Positions 8,841 to 17,658 of a stretch of DNA of 64,000 bases are shown here, piece after piece. The notes below the pieces were generated by a model, which saw only the letters and a program-made list of their open reading frames with translations, was not told the DNA's origin and ran no database searches. Each line of letters starts with the position of its first letter. Within the stretch, counting starts at the first letter, position 1. Source of the DNA: Actinomycetes bacterium (GTDB lineage Bacteria; Actinomycetota; Coriobacteriia; Coriobacteriales; Eggerthellaceae); NCBI GenBank assembly GCA_023394615.1, contig JAEXAI010000019.1:1-64000 (forward strand), written 5' to 3'. The position numbers were made by a program, and so were the translations under genes.

Positions 8841-10244
8841 CTACGCGAATGTAATGCCTGTTTGTGCGGCTATGTCGTGGTCGAGCGTTATCAGGTCGTC
8901 TTTGCTGAAGTCGGAAAGGTGCTCGTGGCCGGCAATGCGGCAGAACATCTGAAGCTCGTCGTTTGACGCGTTCAAGAAATTCGCTAAACGCGCGGCCCCG
9001 GCTTCCACGTCGAATCGCGCACGCAACTCTGGGTCTTGCGTGGCGATACCCACCGGGCATTTGCCGCTGCCGCATACGCGATACTGCTGACAGCCTATCG
9101 CCATCAGCGATGATGAGGCGATGGCCACGGCATCGGCACCCAGGGCGAACGCTTTGATGAAATCGCTTGACACTCGCAAACCGCCGGTGATTATCAAGCT
9201 CATGTCGGGTGCATGTTCGTCCAGATAGGCACGCGTGCGGGCGAGGGCGTAAATGGTGGGCACGCTTGTGGCGTCACGCAGTAATTTGGGGCTTGAGCCC
9301 GTCGCTCCGCCGCGACCGTCTATCGTCACGTAATCGGCGCCTGCATAGACGATGAATGCCAAGTCGTCTTCGATATGCCCTGCCGCAATTTTGATGCCGA
9401 TGGGTCGACCGAGACTTCGTTTGCGCAGATCATCCACGAGCGCCTTCAAGTCGTCTTTCGTATTGATGCCGGGAAATCTGGATGGCGATTGCACATCGGT
9501 GCCTGGATGAACGCCACGGAATCCTGCGATATCCACCGTCACTTTGTCGCCGGGCAGATGGCCACCCATGCCGGGTTTGGTTCCTTGGCCCATTTTTATC
9601 TCGATGGCATCTGAATTCTGAAGGTTCTCGTCGGTGAGACTGTACTTGTTGGGAATGTACTCGAATATGTAGCGATGGGCCGCTTCCATTTCCTCGGGCA
9701 GGACGCCGCCCTCACCGCCGCAGTTGCCGGCCTTCGCCGCTGCGGCTCCTAGGGCAAGCGCGTGTTTGGCTTCGCGCGAAAGAGCCCCGAAGCTCATGTG
9801 TGAAACCAGCAGCGGGTTTTCCAGCACCAAGGGCTTTTCTGCGTTGGGGCCGATGATAGTCGTGGTGTCAACGACGGCGCCCGCATCAAGCGGCATAGGG
9901 TTCAGCTGAGCCCCAAGCACCAAGATATCATCCCATGAAGGCAGCGGCAGGCGAGTGGCCATGGCCTCGCCGATGCTGTGACCGCTTATCGCCATGGTGT
10001 GGATGGTGTCCATATGGCGGATGCTCGCATCTTGGCGAGCGGTGTCTTTGGGGTAGTTAATGGAAGCGAGTTGTGCCTCTGCTTCAGCTTCGGCAGCGGC
10101 TGTCGAATCGCCTGATGGCTCTTCCTGAAACGACGAACCATCGCATCCGCACAAAGGGCAAACGAAAGTGGCGGGGTCGAAAGGAGCACCCTCGATATCT
10201 TCGTCGTAGGTATACCTGCAGATGGGACAAACGAAACGTGCCAT
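8841..10244 (-). CDS. Rubredoxin-like domain fused to an FMN-binding glutamate synthase domain
   Basis: A protein of 467 residues. A short rubredoxin-type zinc/iron site has Cys6, Cys9, Cys29 and Cys32. A glutamate-synthase-type FMN barrel follows (MSFGALSREAKHALA, CGGEGGV, IEIKMGQGTKPGMGG, GHIEDDLAFIVYAGAD, TIDGRGGATG). A 3Fe-4S motif, CQQYRVCGSGKCPVG (C-x5-C-x4-C), is present near residue 400. There is no glutamine amidotransferase domain, as in archaeal-type GltS-related proteins. It may make glutamate from ammonia delivered by a partner, or be a distinct FMN oxidoreductase. GAGG precedes the ATG. Transcribed alone. Confidence 0.88.
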   Translation of the reverse strand: MARFVCPICRYTYDEDIEGAPFDPATFVCPLCGCDGSSFQEEPSGDSTAAAEAEAEAQLASINYPKDTARQDASIRHMDTIHTMAISGHSIGEAMATRLPLPSWDDILVLGAQLNPMPLDAGAVVDTTTIIGPNAEKPLVLENPLLVSHMSFGALSREAKHALALGAAAAKAGNCGGEGGVLPEEMEAAHRYIFEYIPNKYSLTDENLQNSDAIEIKMGQGTKPGMGGHLPGDKVTVDIAGFRGVHPGTDVQSPSRFPGINTKDDLKALVDDLRKRSLGRPIGIKIAAGHIEDDLAFIVYAGADYVTIDGRGGATGSSPKLLRDATSVPTIYALARTRAYLDEHAPDMSLIITGGLRVSSDFIKAFALGADAVAIASSSLMAIGCQQYRVCGSGKCPVGIATQDPELRARFDVEAGAARLANFLNASNDELQMFCRIAGHEHLSDFSKDDLITLDHDIAAQTGITFA

Positions 10245-10742
10245 GATGAAACCTCTTTTCTCGGAATTTTGATAAGCCGAACAAGTGAAACCTTTTCAAG
10301 CTCTGACAGGGAAGTCTTTCCAAACTCTGATACGAAACCTTTGTAGGCCTTCTACCCATTAATGCGCATGTCGACTATGTGCGTCGACATTTGCTATTCA
10401 TTTTACGGCGCAAGGCGTTTGAGAATTGAATTGTGCGCGAACGTGCCGCCGGAAGGCGCGAACGGCAATCAACTGCCTTCCTGAGGCTTTCGCTTTTTTG
10501 AAACCCGGAATCACAGATTCCCGTAACTCATCAATATGAGGATGCGGGGAATTTTCAAAGGTGCTTGAATAATGGATTGCTATGAGGGATACAATTATTC
10601 ACAGTGAATCAGAAACTAGCGATAGCGTTTTGTAATTGCTGGCATTGTGCGGTCCGGGGGCTAGATGATTCGCCGCCGAAGCTGCGGCGAGCTGTCGAAG
10701 CATGATGCGCGATGGACAATGAAGCGAAAAGGAGCAATTGTC
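10245..10742. promoter_or_regulatory. Divergent intergenic region with a candidate operator at 10566-10601
   Basis: This 500-base gap separates the glutamate-synthase-like gene (-) from the siroheme protein gene (+). Near the + gene, TGAATAAT (10566-10573) and ATTATTCA (10594-10601) form a perfect inverted repeat with 20 bases between, overlapping a second palindrome TTCACAGTGAA. This resembles a repressor or activator site. A GC-rich hairpin lies near 10470. No gene is evident. Confidence 0.4.
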
Positions 10743-11399
10743 ATGACAGAATTCAGCACCCATGTGACCGAGCACGCGAACGGAACGTACGCCTTGGGCG
10801 TCAGCATCAATCAGGGTTTCATGACCCCCGATGACTTCATCATGCTGGCCGACCTGGCCAAGAAGTACCACGTGACCACTTTGATGCCCACCACGGCAAA
10901 GAAAATCCAGTTCCTGGATGTGGCGGAAGAGAACGTGAACCCGCTGTACGCGGATATCCAAGCCGCTTTTGGAAGCCGACTGCGCACCCCCAAGGGCAAG
11001 ATTATCGTGTGCCCCGGCACCAACTGGTGCAAGTTTGCCGTGAAGGGGCGCGATAACTACGACATGGGCTTGAAGATTGAGGAAATCTCGAAGAAGCACG
11101 ACGCTGGCAAGGTGAAAGTAGGCGTGGCCTGCTGCCCCAAGTCGTGCCCCATGGTGAAAGTGCGCGACATCGGCCTGTTCCCGACGGCGGACGGCTGGAC
11201 CGTTATGGTCGGTGGCAACGGGGCGTTTCGCCTGGCTGTAGCAGAGACCCTGGCCAAGAACCTGACCGAAGAAGAGGCACTGGCTCTGATTGATCGCATC
11301 TATGCCTACCTTGAGGAAAACAAGGACGGCAAAGAGCGTTCCGCGCGCACCGTTGAGCGCTTGGGCATCGACAGCCTGAAGGCCGCCGTTCTGGCGTAG
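10743..11399 (+). CDS. Siroheme/4Fe-4S nitrite-sulfite reductase-type protein, single half-domain
   Basis: A protein of 218 residues. The N-terminal part (MTPDDFIMLADLAKKYHVTT) matches the ferredoxin-like half of nitrite/sulfite reductases. The cluster-siroheme motif is complete: CPGTNWC (C-x5-C) and later CCPKSCP (C-x3-C). The protein is less than half the length of assimilatory SiR/NirA, like the small uncharacterised 'Dsr-like' siroheme proteins of anaerobes. The start at 10743 is chosen because AAAAGGAG lies 9 bases upstream. The reaction is unknown; sulfite, nitrite or a redox-sensing role are all possible. Confidence 0.85.
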   Translation: MTEFSTHVTEHANGTYALGVSINQGFMTPDDFIMLADLAKKYHVTTLMPTTAKKIQFLDVAEENVNPLYADIQAAFGSRLRTPKGKIIVCPGTNWCKFAVKGRDNYDMGLKIEEISKKHDAGKVKVGVACCPKSCPMVKVRDIGLFPTADGWTVMVGGNGAFRLAVAETLAKNLTEEEALALIDRIYAYLEENKDGKERSARTVERLGIDSLKAAVLA

Positions 11400-11400
11400 G

Positions 11401-11660
11401 GACGTTTTCCGCATAACCGAATATTGCTCTCGAATCGCAAGCATCAGCTGCTGTGCTTTTGTTCCGGATTGCACGAGGCGCGCAAGGCCAGCCATATGAC
11501 CCAAGTTGAACTTGCCGATGCCGAGGTCCTTCAAAACCTTCAGCTGATGCGAAACTGCAGGGCGGGACAGGTGCGTCTTGTCGGTGATGTCGCCCAATCC
11601 GGGGAAGTGCTTGGCGCAGGCGCTGATACCCTTGTTTTGCAGGCCCCCTGCTTGCGGGGG
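11401..11660 (-). pseudogene. Possible remnant of an ArsR-type helix-turn-helix regulator
   Basis: On the minus strand an open frame reads ISACAKHFPGLGDITDKTHL, SRPAVSHQLKVLKDLGI, then GHMAGLARLVQSGTKAQQLM. The first 40 residues fit the ArsR recognition-helix pattern 'xLSRPAVSHxLKxLKDAGI'. There is no start codon or ribosome site and the rest of the domain is missing. The frame then runs antisense into the siroheme gene. A CCCCC/GGGGG hairpin lies at 11644-11660. Degenerate or coincidental; modest confidence. Confidence 0.4.
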
Positions 11661-11686
11661 TCTTACCTCTCATCCGAAGAGATAGC

Positions 11687-11780
11687 GCAAATCACTCCGA
11701 CAAAACACCGCAAATCACTCCGACGGAACACCGCAAATTACTCCGACGGAATACCGCAAATCACTCCGACGTGCTATACT
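11687..11780 (+). promoter_or_regulatory. Array A: four operator-like repeats at exact 23-bp spacing, ending at a -10 box
   Basis: Four copies of GCAAATCACTCCGAC start at 11687, 11710, 11733 and 11756 (copy 3 has ATTACT). The spacing is exactly 23 bases, about two helical turns. The last copy ends 4 bases before TATACT (11775-11780), a good -10 box, and the ATPase gene starts 38 bases further on. The layout suggests cooperative binding of a regulator across the promoter, perhaps the ATPase itself. Two other ATPase loci in this window have different repeat sequences with the same spacing. Confidence 0.7.
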
Positions 11781-11817
11781 TGTTCAAGTTGAAGCCTGCC
11801 AAACGTTAGGTGTGGGG

Positions 11818-13098
11818 ATGGAATACAGAAAACGAATTGCCGACGAGCTCCTTGATTTCAAATTGGAAGCTTTTGGGGCCACGTTGATTGTTGGCCCGAA
11901 AGGCTGTGGGAAAACCACAACGGCCAAACAAAAGGCCAAGAGCTATATCGAACTGCAGGATGAAGACAAGCGCGATGGTTATCTTGCGGTCGCATCATCG
12001 CAACCGTCCAGGCTCCTAAAAGGTGATACCCCTCGACTTATCGATGAGTGGCAAGATGCCTCGAAAATCTGGGGTGCCGTGCGTAAATCCGTTGACGACA
12101 TGCAGGAAAACGGTCTTTATATCCTTACAGGATCAACGTCGCAAACGGTGAAAACCCCCCATACGGGAACGATGCGAATTTCGCGCATGCAGATGCTGCC
12201 AATGAGCCTTTTTGAAAGTGGCGAGTCGAATGGCAGCGTCTCGCTAGGGGCATTATTCGATGAACCAGAGGCTTTCGATGGATGTGAATCCTCGCTTTCC
12301 ATCGACAGTCTGATATTCGCAATCTGTCGTGGTGGATGGCCGCGGGCTATTGCCAATACGACGCTGCGCTCGCAACTTGCGCTTGCCAAGGATCTGTTCG
12401 CGCAAACCTGCCACGTTGATATCAGCAACGTTGACAACACGAAGCGCAATCCTGACTGGACCGAGATGATACTGCGTTCATACGCTCGCAACATCTGCAC
12501 TTTGGCTGAAGTCAAGACGGTCAAAGAGGACGTGCAGTCCACCTATCCAATAAGCGATTCGACATTTTATGATTATGCTGCTGCCCTTGAAAAATTGTTT
12601 ATCGTCGACGACATCGATCCGTGGTGCCCGGCTATCCGTTCGAAAACGGCGATACGGGCATCGAAGAAACGAAACCTAATCGATCCGTCCATTGCCGTCG
12701 CGGCTATGGGCCTTTCGCCTTCCTATTTCGATAGCGACTTCAAAACACTCGGATTCTTGTTCGAATCGCTTTGTATCCGAGACTTGAAGGCCTACTCGTC
12801 ATTGTGTGGTGGCAAAGCTTCTTATTATCATGATCGCTACGGTCTTGAAGCTGATTGCGTGTTGCATCTTGATGATGGGCGATATGCGCTGATTGAATTC
12901 AAGCTTGGTGAAAATGAAGTCGGCAAAGGGGCGGAGCATCTCTGCCAGATAGAATCCCTTGTGATGAAGGCAAATGAAAAAGAGAGGCAATGTCCATTGC
13001 CTCTACCGAATTTGAAAATAGTCATTACGGGATCTCGGTATGGATATCGTCGCGATGACGGTGTGCTCGTTGTGCCCATCGGTTGTTTATGCGAGTAG
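11818..13098 (+). CDS. AAA (AAA_14/DUF4143-type) ATPase with C-terminal PD-(D/E)xK-like domain
   Basis: A protein of 426 residues. The Walker A motif is unusual (GPKGCGKTT, with Cys where the common form has Val). Walker B is RLIDEWQ, and a sensor-like LTGSTS follows. The C-terminal DUF4143 region has YGLEADCVLHLDDGRYALIE then FKLG, a PD-(D/E)xK-like pattern. These ATPases are common accessory genes of unsettled function. The start at 11818 is chosen by alignment with the paralogue at 16366 (both MEY...) and a GGTGTGGGG run just upstream; a GTG at 11812 is possible. The gene is monocistronic, directly behind array A. Confidence 0.85.
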   Translation: MEYRKRIADELLDFKLEAFGATLIVGPKGCGKTTTAKQKAKSYIELQDEDKRDGYLAVASSQPSRLLKGDTPRLIDEWQDASKIWGAVRKSVDDMQENGLYILTGSTSQTVKTPHTGTMRISRMQMLPMSLFESGESNGSVSLGALFDEPEAFDGCESSLSIDSLIFAICRGGWPRAIANTTLRSQLALAKDLFAQTCHVDISNVDNTKRNPDWTEMILRSYARNICTLAEVKTVKEDVQSTYPISDSTFYDYAAALEKLFIVDDIDPWCPAIRSKTAIRASKKRNLIDPSIAVAAMGLSPSYFDSDFKTLGFLFESLCIRDLKAYSSLCGGKASYYHDRYGLEADCVLHLDDGRYALIEFKLGENEVGKGAEHLCQIESLVMKANEKERQCPLPLPNLKIVITGSRYGYRRDDGVLVVPIGCLCE

Positions 13099-13145
13099 CG
13101 TTGCAATAGTGTAACTGACCGGGAATCGAACCGGGGGAGGCAAAC

Positions 13146-13421
13146 ATGCAGGACTTCGCGCTAATCGACAGGGACAACTGGGGCCGCAACAAAGATTTCG
13201 ACTTCTTTATGGAGGCTGGGACGCAGCTTCATTGTTGCTGCGATGTTGAAGTGGGCGAGTTGGTAGGTTATCTGAAGCGGCAACAGAGGCGCTTCTTCAT
13301 ACCCGTGGTCTACCTGATCGGTCGCTGCCTGCACGAAGTCGACCAGTTCCTTATTGCCGCCGAGCATTATCCAACCGAGCAGGATGCGCGCGTGCCTGTG
13401 CGCTTCGCCAGCCGCTTTTAA
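13146..13421 (+). pseudogene. Truncated chloramphenicol acetyltransferase-like (CatA-type) gene
   Basis: 91 codons matching the N-terminus of CatA-type acetyltransferases: IDRDNWGRNKDFDFFM corresponds to the family's 'IDxxxWxRxxHFxFF', followed by a conserved 'FFIPVVYLIGRCLHEVDQF' helix. Family members are about 210 residues and carry a catalytic HxxxD near the C-terminus, which is absent here. The frame ends soon after VPVRFASRF. Probably an inactive fragment; real resistance is unlikely. Confidence 0.6.
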
Positions 13422-13455
13422 CAGTCGCTTTTAGAAAGAGCGCGAAGGCCGAGTC

Positions 13456-14049
13456 TTAGCTGCCGCTTTCAGCCAAGATGAAAATCTGCTCGCGGATGAT
13501 CTGCATGATCTCGTCCAGGCCTTCCTTGCGCCCGCCTTTTAGCCAAGTGGTCAGAATGCTGATGGTGAAGCCCGTGCGGATGGACATGAAGTAATCGGCA
13601 TGCCGCACGGACAGCCCCGGCAAACTGCCGAAGCGTTGCTGCAAGATGTCGGCGTTGGTGGTGTGGCAGGCGTAGATAATGTCTTGCCGGTTGATTTTAA
13701 TGAGCAGTTCCAAGATATCGCTGTGCTGCATCCAGTAGGCGAAATAGTGCCGGGCCAGGTCAAGCTCGCCTTTGAATTCCTGCGGCCGATATTCGCCCAA
13801 TACTTCGTGGAAGCAGGTGTCGCATTTCCAATACAGCACATCGGACATGTTGTCGAAGCTGCGATAGAACGTCGTGCGCGCTACGCCCGATGCCTTCTGC
13901 AAATCAGTGACGCTGATGTGGTCGAACGGCTTTTCCCGCAAGCAATCCAACAATCCCTGGTAGACCAGTTCGGCCGATTTCTGGCTGCGCTTGTCTTGGC
14001 TTATGTGATACGTCGCGTCTCCTTCGTTGCCGGTGGATCGGGTGGGCAA
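13456..14049 (-). CDS. TetR-family transcriptional regulator
   Basis: A protein of 197 residues. The N-terminal HTH (about 25-70) contains FDHISVTDLQKASGVARTTF then YRSF, a standard TetR DNA-binding helix set. The C-terminal ligand/dimer domain is all-helical with a Cys pair near KCDTCF. It diverges from the HXXEE membrane protein gene, and the shared intergenic region holds a long palindrome at 14146-14186. It therefore probably represses both. The ligand is unknown. Confidence 0.85.
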   Translation of the reverse strand: MPTRSTGNEGDATYHISQDKRSQKSAELVYQGLLDCLREKPFDHISVTDLQKASGVARTTFYRSFDNMSDVLYWKCDTCFHEVLGEYRPQEFKGELDLARHYFAYWMQHSDILELLIKINRQDIIYACHTTNADILQQRFGSLPGLSVRHADYFMSIRTGFTISILTTWLKGGRKEGLDEIMQIIREQIFILAESGS

Positions 14050-14145
14050 TGCCGGTGGATCGGGTGGGCAATGCTGATGGCTCGGGCGTGCAATGCTTGC
14101 ACCTGATTCGCTACATCTTCCCGTCGTGCTGTAGCGTTCAATACG

Positions 14146-14186
14146 AAACTATTGTAGCGCAAGAGTGCGTTGCGATACAGTAGTTT
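14146..14186. promoter_or_regulatory. Palindromic operator between tetR and the HXXEE membrane gene
   Basis: Two 17-base arms (14146-14162, AAACTATTGTAGCGCAA; 14170-14186, TTGCGATACAGTAGTTT) are inverted repeats with two mismatches and a 7-base centre. It sits in the divergent promoter region, the expected location for a TetR-family operator. Confidence 0.6.
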
Positions 14187-14214
14187 TGCAAAACAATCAA
14201 AGGAGGCGTCACGC

Positions 14215-14916
14215 ATGGGAACTATGGATATGATCATTCAGGGCTGGCTGTCGATATGGCTCTACGTTATGGCCGCTATCGGCATCTATCTGGGCTGGCA
14301 GATTTACAAGAACCGCAAAACGTGGTCGGCGCTGCAGACGCTGTGCACGATGGCGGTTATCGTGCTGGTGCTGCACGTTTTGGAAGAGTGGGTGCTTCCG
14401 GGCGGCCTGCATTATTCCTATAACCTGAGCCACGGATCCGATATTCTTAGCCGCTACCCCATGAATCGGCTGACCGACATGATCACCAATTTCGGTGGGG
14501 TAGTGCTGGGTCTGGTGGTGCTGAAGGTGTGGGGATTCCGCACGCCAGCCGGCATCGCCATCATGCTGTTTTCCCTATTCGAAGTGGTGATACATGTGGC
14601 AATCGGCGTCTCGTCGATGCAGACGTTCGGCAGTTACGGGATGAACATGCTGTACTCGCCCGGCCTTATCACGTCGCTGTTCGGCTTTCTGCCTGTGGGG
14701 ATGGGGTTGGCCGTGGTGCTGTTCAAAAGCGCGCCGCGCCCAGCCATAAAGCAATGGATTATGGCGGTGGTCACGATGTTCGGCCTGTGCTTCCTGCTTA
14801 TCAACTTGCCGGAAAACCTGTTGGGCAGCACCGATTCGCCCTACGCGTTCACCGATCGTGGATACTACGCGCAATACGCCGAGCAGTTCGAGGCCGATAC
14901 GGGACTGGAGTATTAG
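14215..14916 (+). CDS. HXXEE-type integral membrane protein
   Basis: A protein of 233 residues with about six hydrophobic spans. It has HVLEEW near residue 60, and the H-x-x-E-E motif defines the family, whose function is unknown. Other notable features are an early histidine- and tyrosine-rich loop (GGLHYSYNLSH) and a conserved HVAIG segment. AAAGGAGG stands 8 bases before the ATG. The divergent TetR and the palindrome suggest induction by a small molecule, such as a stress or detoxification signal. Any transport role is inference. Confidence 0.75.
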   Translation: MGTMDMIIQGWLSIWLYVMAAIGIYLGWQIYKNRKTWSALQTLCTMAVIVLVLHVLEEWVLPGGLHYSYNLSHGSDILSRYPMNRLTDMITNFGGVVLGLVVLKVWGFRTPAGIAIMLFSLFEVVIHVAIGVSSMQTFGSYGMNMLYSPGLITSLFGFLPVGMGLAVVLFKSAPRPAIKQWIMAVVTMFGLCFLLINLPENLLGSTDSPYAFTDRGYYAQYAEQFEADTGLEY

Positions 14917-15017
14917 GAATGGCGCTCAGACGCCGCGCGTAGCCGCTTGTTTGATGCTGTGCTCCGCTGACGGATGCTGCTACGCATTTGGTGAAGCGCG
15001 CGTGATCGATGGGGGAC

Positions 15018-15332
15018 TCAGCGTCTCCGCTGTTTGGGTTGCGGAAGCTCCGCTTCCATGGCGGCGACCAGTTCGGCGATGCGGCGCTTGTCTTCCGAAT
15101 CCACCGCCAACATGGGTTTGGCGCCGTCATACGGTATCTGGTATTCGGCATCGGGCAGCAGGCGGATTGCGCTTTTCGTAGGTTTCACCAGGAAACGGTC
15201 GTCGTAGATTCCCCCGAACACCTTGCCGTTGGAGTAGAGCACGTATTCGCCCATCATCGGTTTGTGGCTGATGCCATCTGCCTCGCACAGCAGGTCAAGC
15301 ACGTATGCCAGGTAATCTTTGCTCGAGGGCAT
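15018..15332 (-). CDS. TfoX N-terminal domain protein
   Basis: A protein of 104 residues that matches the TfoX/Sxy N-terminal domain: KPMMGEYVLYSNGKVFGGIY then DDRFLVKPT, and a C-terminal RIAELVAAMEAELP. In gammaproteobacteria TfoX regulates competence, but stand-alone N-terminal-domain proteins are widespread and mostly uncharacterised. GGTGGT lies just upstream of the ATG. No clear operon partner. Confidence 0.85.
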   Translation of the reverse strand: MPSSKDYLAYVLDLLCEADGISHKPMMGEYVLYSNGKVFGGIYDDRFLVKPTKSAIRLLPDAEYQIPYDGAKPMLAVDSEDKRRIAELVAAMEAELPQPKQRRR

Positions 15333-16200
15333 GTCACCACCGTTTTCGTTCGGGCTTCCGTTCGAGGGTCGCTTGGACTTCCGTTCAAGAGTCCGTTTGG
15401 GTTTCCGTAGGCGTCCAGTATAGCAGCGGTGCGCGGTCTAGCGCGTCTGCTTCGTATATTTGCTGGTAAATCGACATGACGTCGTCGCGAGACAGATCTA
15501 TGGCGAAGATGATGAGCATCCGAACAGGAAAAGGACGGAAGACAGGCGAAGGACAAGGGTGATGAACTTTTTCATAGCAGCTTTTTGAACGCTTGAGTCG
15601 GGCGGCATAAACAGCATCGGTGATCGATCGATAGTCATGAGGCATGGCAGCATGGAAACCGATGGTCGTAAAGCAGGGGTAGAGTAAAAATCGCTAACAC
15701 TATATTGCGATTGTTTCAGGCTCAGGTGGGCGTGAAACTAGCGGGCGGTGGGTGAGATGCCCGCATAAGGCCAGACAAGCGATGCAAAACGGTAGTTTTG
15801 AAGAGGTGCGGCCCCGGAAGGAATCGCACCTGCGTCCGACGGGTAGGATTTCAATCGCCAAAATGTAACCTACGAGAAATGTCGTGACGCAATGATCAAG
15901 ATACTACGCTACGTGCTGGCCCTGCGCCGCACCATCATCGAATCCGTACGAATAGAAGACGAGAGGATCGTGAAAAATGGTTTGAAAGCTCTGAATCGGC
16001 GAATCAGTGAACTCATCATACTGAAATGCAAAGCAACCGAGAAACTTGACAACCGGAAAAGTTCTCTCACTTAATGCCCCGCATACATGGCGACGTTTCT
16101 GTAAACGTGCCAATTTCCGTAGGGTCGTGCCCCATGAGCCGGGGCAACGTGTTTCACATTGCCTCCCGAGGAAACATTATCAGCCGCTTCATCGGGAGCA
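15333..16200. other. 868-bp gap with no supported gene; possible tRNA-like relic
   Basis: Short open frames here have no ribosome site or family resemblance. Near 15805-15850, read on the minus strand, GCAGGTGCGATTCCTTC resembles a tRNA T-arm with one mismatch, but no anticodon arm or matching 5' acceptor strand is present. It may be a tRNA 3' relic left by integration. Confidence 0.3.
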
Positions 16201-16220
16201 TCGGGTGCGTAAGCAAAATC

Positions 16221-16323
16221 ACTAGTGAAATACAGGCAGTATCACTAGTGAAATACAGGCAGAATCACTAGTAGACAGTCGGCATAATCACTAGTAAAAT
16301 CTAAGCAGAATTTCTAGTATAAC
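16221..16323 (+). promoter_or_regulatory. Array B: five ACTAGT-centred repeats at exact 23-bp spacing
   Basis: The palindrome ACTAGT, mostly within AATCACTAGT, starts at 16221, 16244, 16267, 16290 and (as TCTAGT) 16313. All intervals are 23 bases. The last copy runs into TATAAC (16318-16323), a plausible -10 box. The ATPase start codon is 43 bases further. The same sequence and spacing recur at 29149-29228 in front of a broken ATPase copy. Confidence 0.75.
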
Positions 16324-16365
16324 TTGCACGAAGCCAAGATTGGCGTATGCGCGAAAGGGAAATGC

Positions 16366-17658
16366 ATGGAATATGGGGCGCTGAAGAACGCAAGCTACAA
16401 TTCGCGCCTTATCGAGAAGCGCATCGTCGAGGGCATCGAAGATTTCGGTGCCGTTTGCGTTCAAGGGCCGAAGTATTGTGGGAAGACCTGGGTGGCTCAA
16501 GCCTTCGCCAACAGCGAAATCAACTTGATGAATCCTGCGGGAAACTTCCAGAATCTCGAGATAGCGGCCATAGCGCCTCAGGTGGCGCTGACGGGCGAGC
16601 ACCCAAGACTCATTGACGAATGGCAGGAAGTCCCTTCTTTATGGGATGGCGTCAGGAATAGCGTGGATCGTTCTGGGAAGGCAGATACCTACCTCCTGAC
16701 GGGCTCTTCCGTTCCTCGTCAGCAAAAGCAGAAGCATAGCGGCGTCGGTCGTATCGAAAAGCTGAGAATGCGCCCTATGTCGTTATCGGAATCTGGCGAA
16801 TCGAATGCATCAGTATCCATGAATGCGCTCTTCGATGGTGCCTTGCCATCGTCGAAAGCACCCAAGATGGGGCTTGGGGATTTTGCCAACCTGACAATTC
16901 GCGGGGGTTGGCCTGCCGTTATCGGCAAAGAGCCGAAAAGGGCTCAGCGCATGGCAAGAAGCTACGTGGCAGAAATCGAAGAAGACGACCTTTCTCGCGT
17001 TGATGGAAAAAGTCGCGACCCTAAGAAAATCGGTCGTCTTTTGCAATCGCTTGCTAGAAACGCAGAACAAGCGACCAAAACGAAGACTATGATTGCGGAT
17101 ATGACCGAAGTCGGCAGTGCGGCTCCCCTTGCCCCTGAAACTGTCGACGACTATCTTGCTGCGCTGCGGAAAATCTTCATTCTCGAGGAAATACCTGCTT
17201 GGGCCCCAAATGTGAGGTCATCATTGCGGATCAACAAAAGGCCGAAATACCATTTCGTCGATCCTTCTTTAGTGGCGGCCATTCTGAAGCTGACTCCATC
17301 GGCTCTCATGGACGATTTGGAAACTTTTGGGTTCCTCTTCGAATGCATGTGCATGCGAGATTTGTTGACCTATGCGCAGGCCGACAATGCCGAGGTGTTC
17401 TACTATCGGGACCGCAATGGCCTTGAGACTGATGCGATTATTCAGTCTGAAGATGGGCAATGGGCTGGAATTGAGATAAAACTCGGGCACAATCAGGTTG
17501 AAGCAGCAGCGGCAAACCTTTTATCCGTGAATAAAAGAGTACACGCTGCAGGTGGTCGCCCGGCGGCATTTCTTGCTGTTGTAGAAGGTCTAGGCAACGC
17601 TGCTTACGCCCGTGAAGATGGTGTGCTCGTCATTCCTATTGCCACGCTTACGGCGTGA
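16366..17658 (+). CDS. AAA (AAA_14/DUF4143-type) ATPase, paralogue of the gene at 11818
   Basis: A protein of 430 residues. Walker A is GPKYCGKTW, again with Cys before GKT. Walker B is RLIDEWQE, with LLTGSS downstream. The C-terminal NGLETDAIIQSEDGQWAGIE then IKLG is PD-(D/E)xK-like. The start at 16366 is chosen by an AAAGGG site and by identity with the broken copy at 29271; an upstream frame to 16324 lacks a ribosome site. The gene is monocistronic behind array B, and the repeats over the promoter suggest tight autoregulation. Possible roles are a toxin-like, defence or mobile-element maintenance factor; none is shown. Confidence 0.85.
   Translation: MEYGALKNASYNSRLIEKRIVEGIEDFGAVCVQGPKYCGKTWVAQAFANSEINLMNPAGNFQNLEIAAIAPQVALTGEHPRLIDEWQEVPSLWDGVRNSVDRSGKADTYLLTGSSVPRQQKQKHSGVGRIEKLRMRPMSLSESGESNASVSMNALFDGALPSSKAPKMGLGDFANLTIRGGWPAVIGKEPKRAQRMARSYVAEIEEDDLSRVDGKSRDPKKIGRLLQSLARNAEQATKTKTMIADMTEVGSAAPLAPETVDDYLAALRKIFILEEIPAWAPNVRSSLRINKRPKYHFVDPSLVAAILKLTPSALMDDLETFGFLFECMCMRDLLTYAQADNAEVFYYRDRNGLETDAIIQSEDGQWAGIEIKLGHNQVEAAAANLLSVNKRVHAAGGRPAAFLAVVEGLGNAAYAREDGVLVIPIATLTA

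Noticed and set aside
10599..11597. 332-codon minus-strand frame across the siroheme protein gene
   Set aside because: Only its first 60 codons, outside the siroheme gene, look like a real (ArsR-type) sequence; the rest is antisense to a clear gene.
13108..13140. tRNA gene on the minus strand
   Set aside because: GGTTCGATTCCC resembles a T-arm, but the stem has a mismatch and no anticodon or D arm can be built upstream. At most a tRNA 3' relic.
15385..15645. 86-codon minus-strand frame upstream of tfoX
   Set aside because: No ribosome site, no recognisable motif and mixed codon use. Not supported as a gene.
15805..15870. tRNA gene on the minus strand
   Set aside because: A T-arm-like stretch only; no 5' acceptor strand pairs with the 3' part and the anticodon stem does not form.
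16205..16323. CRISPR-like appearance of the 23-bp arrays
   Set aside because: The conserved part is only about 10-15 bases, the intervening bases are 8-13 long and partly similar, no cas genes are present, and each array abuts a -10 box of an ATPase gene. Operator repeats explain it better.
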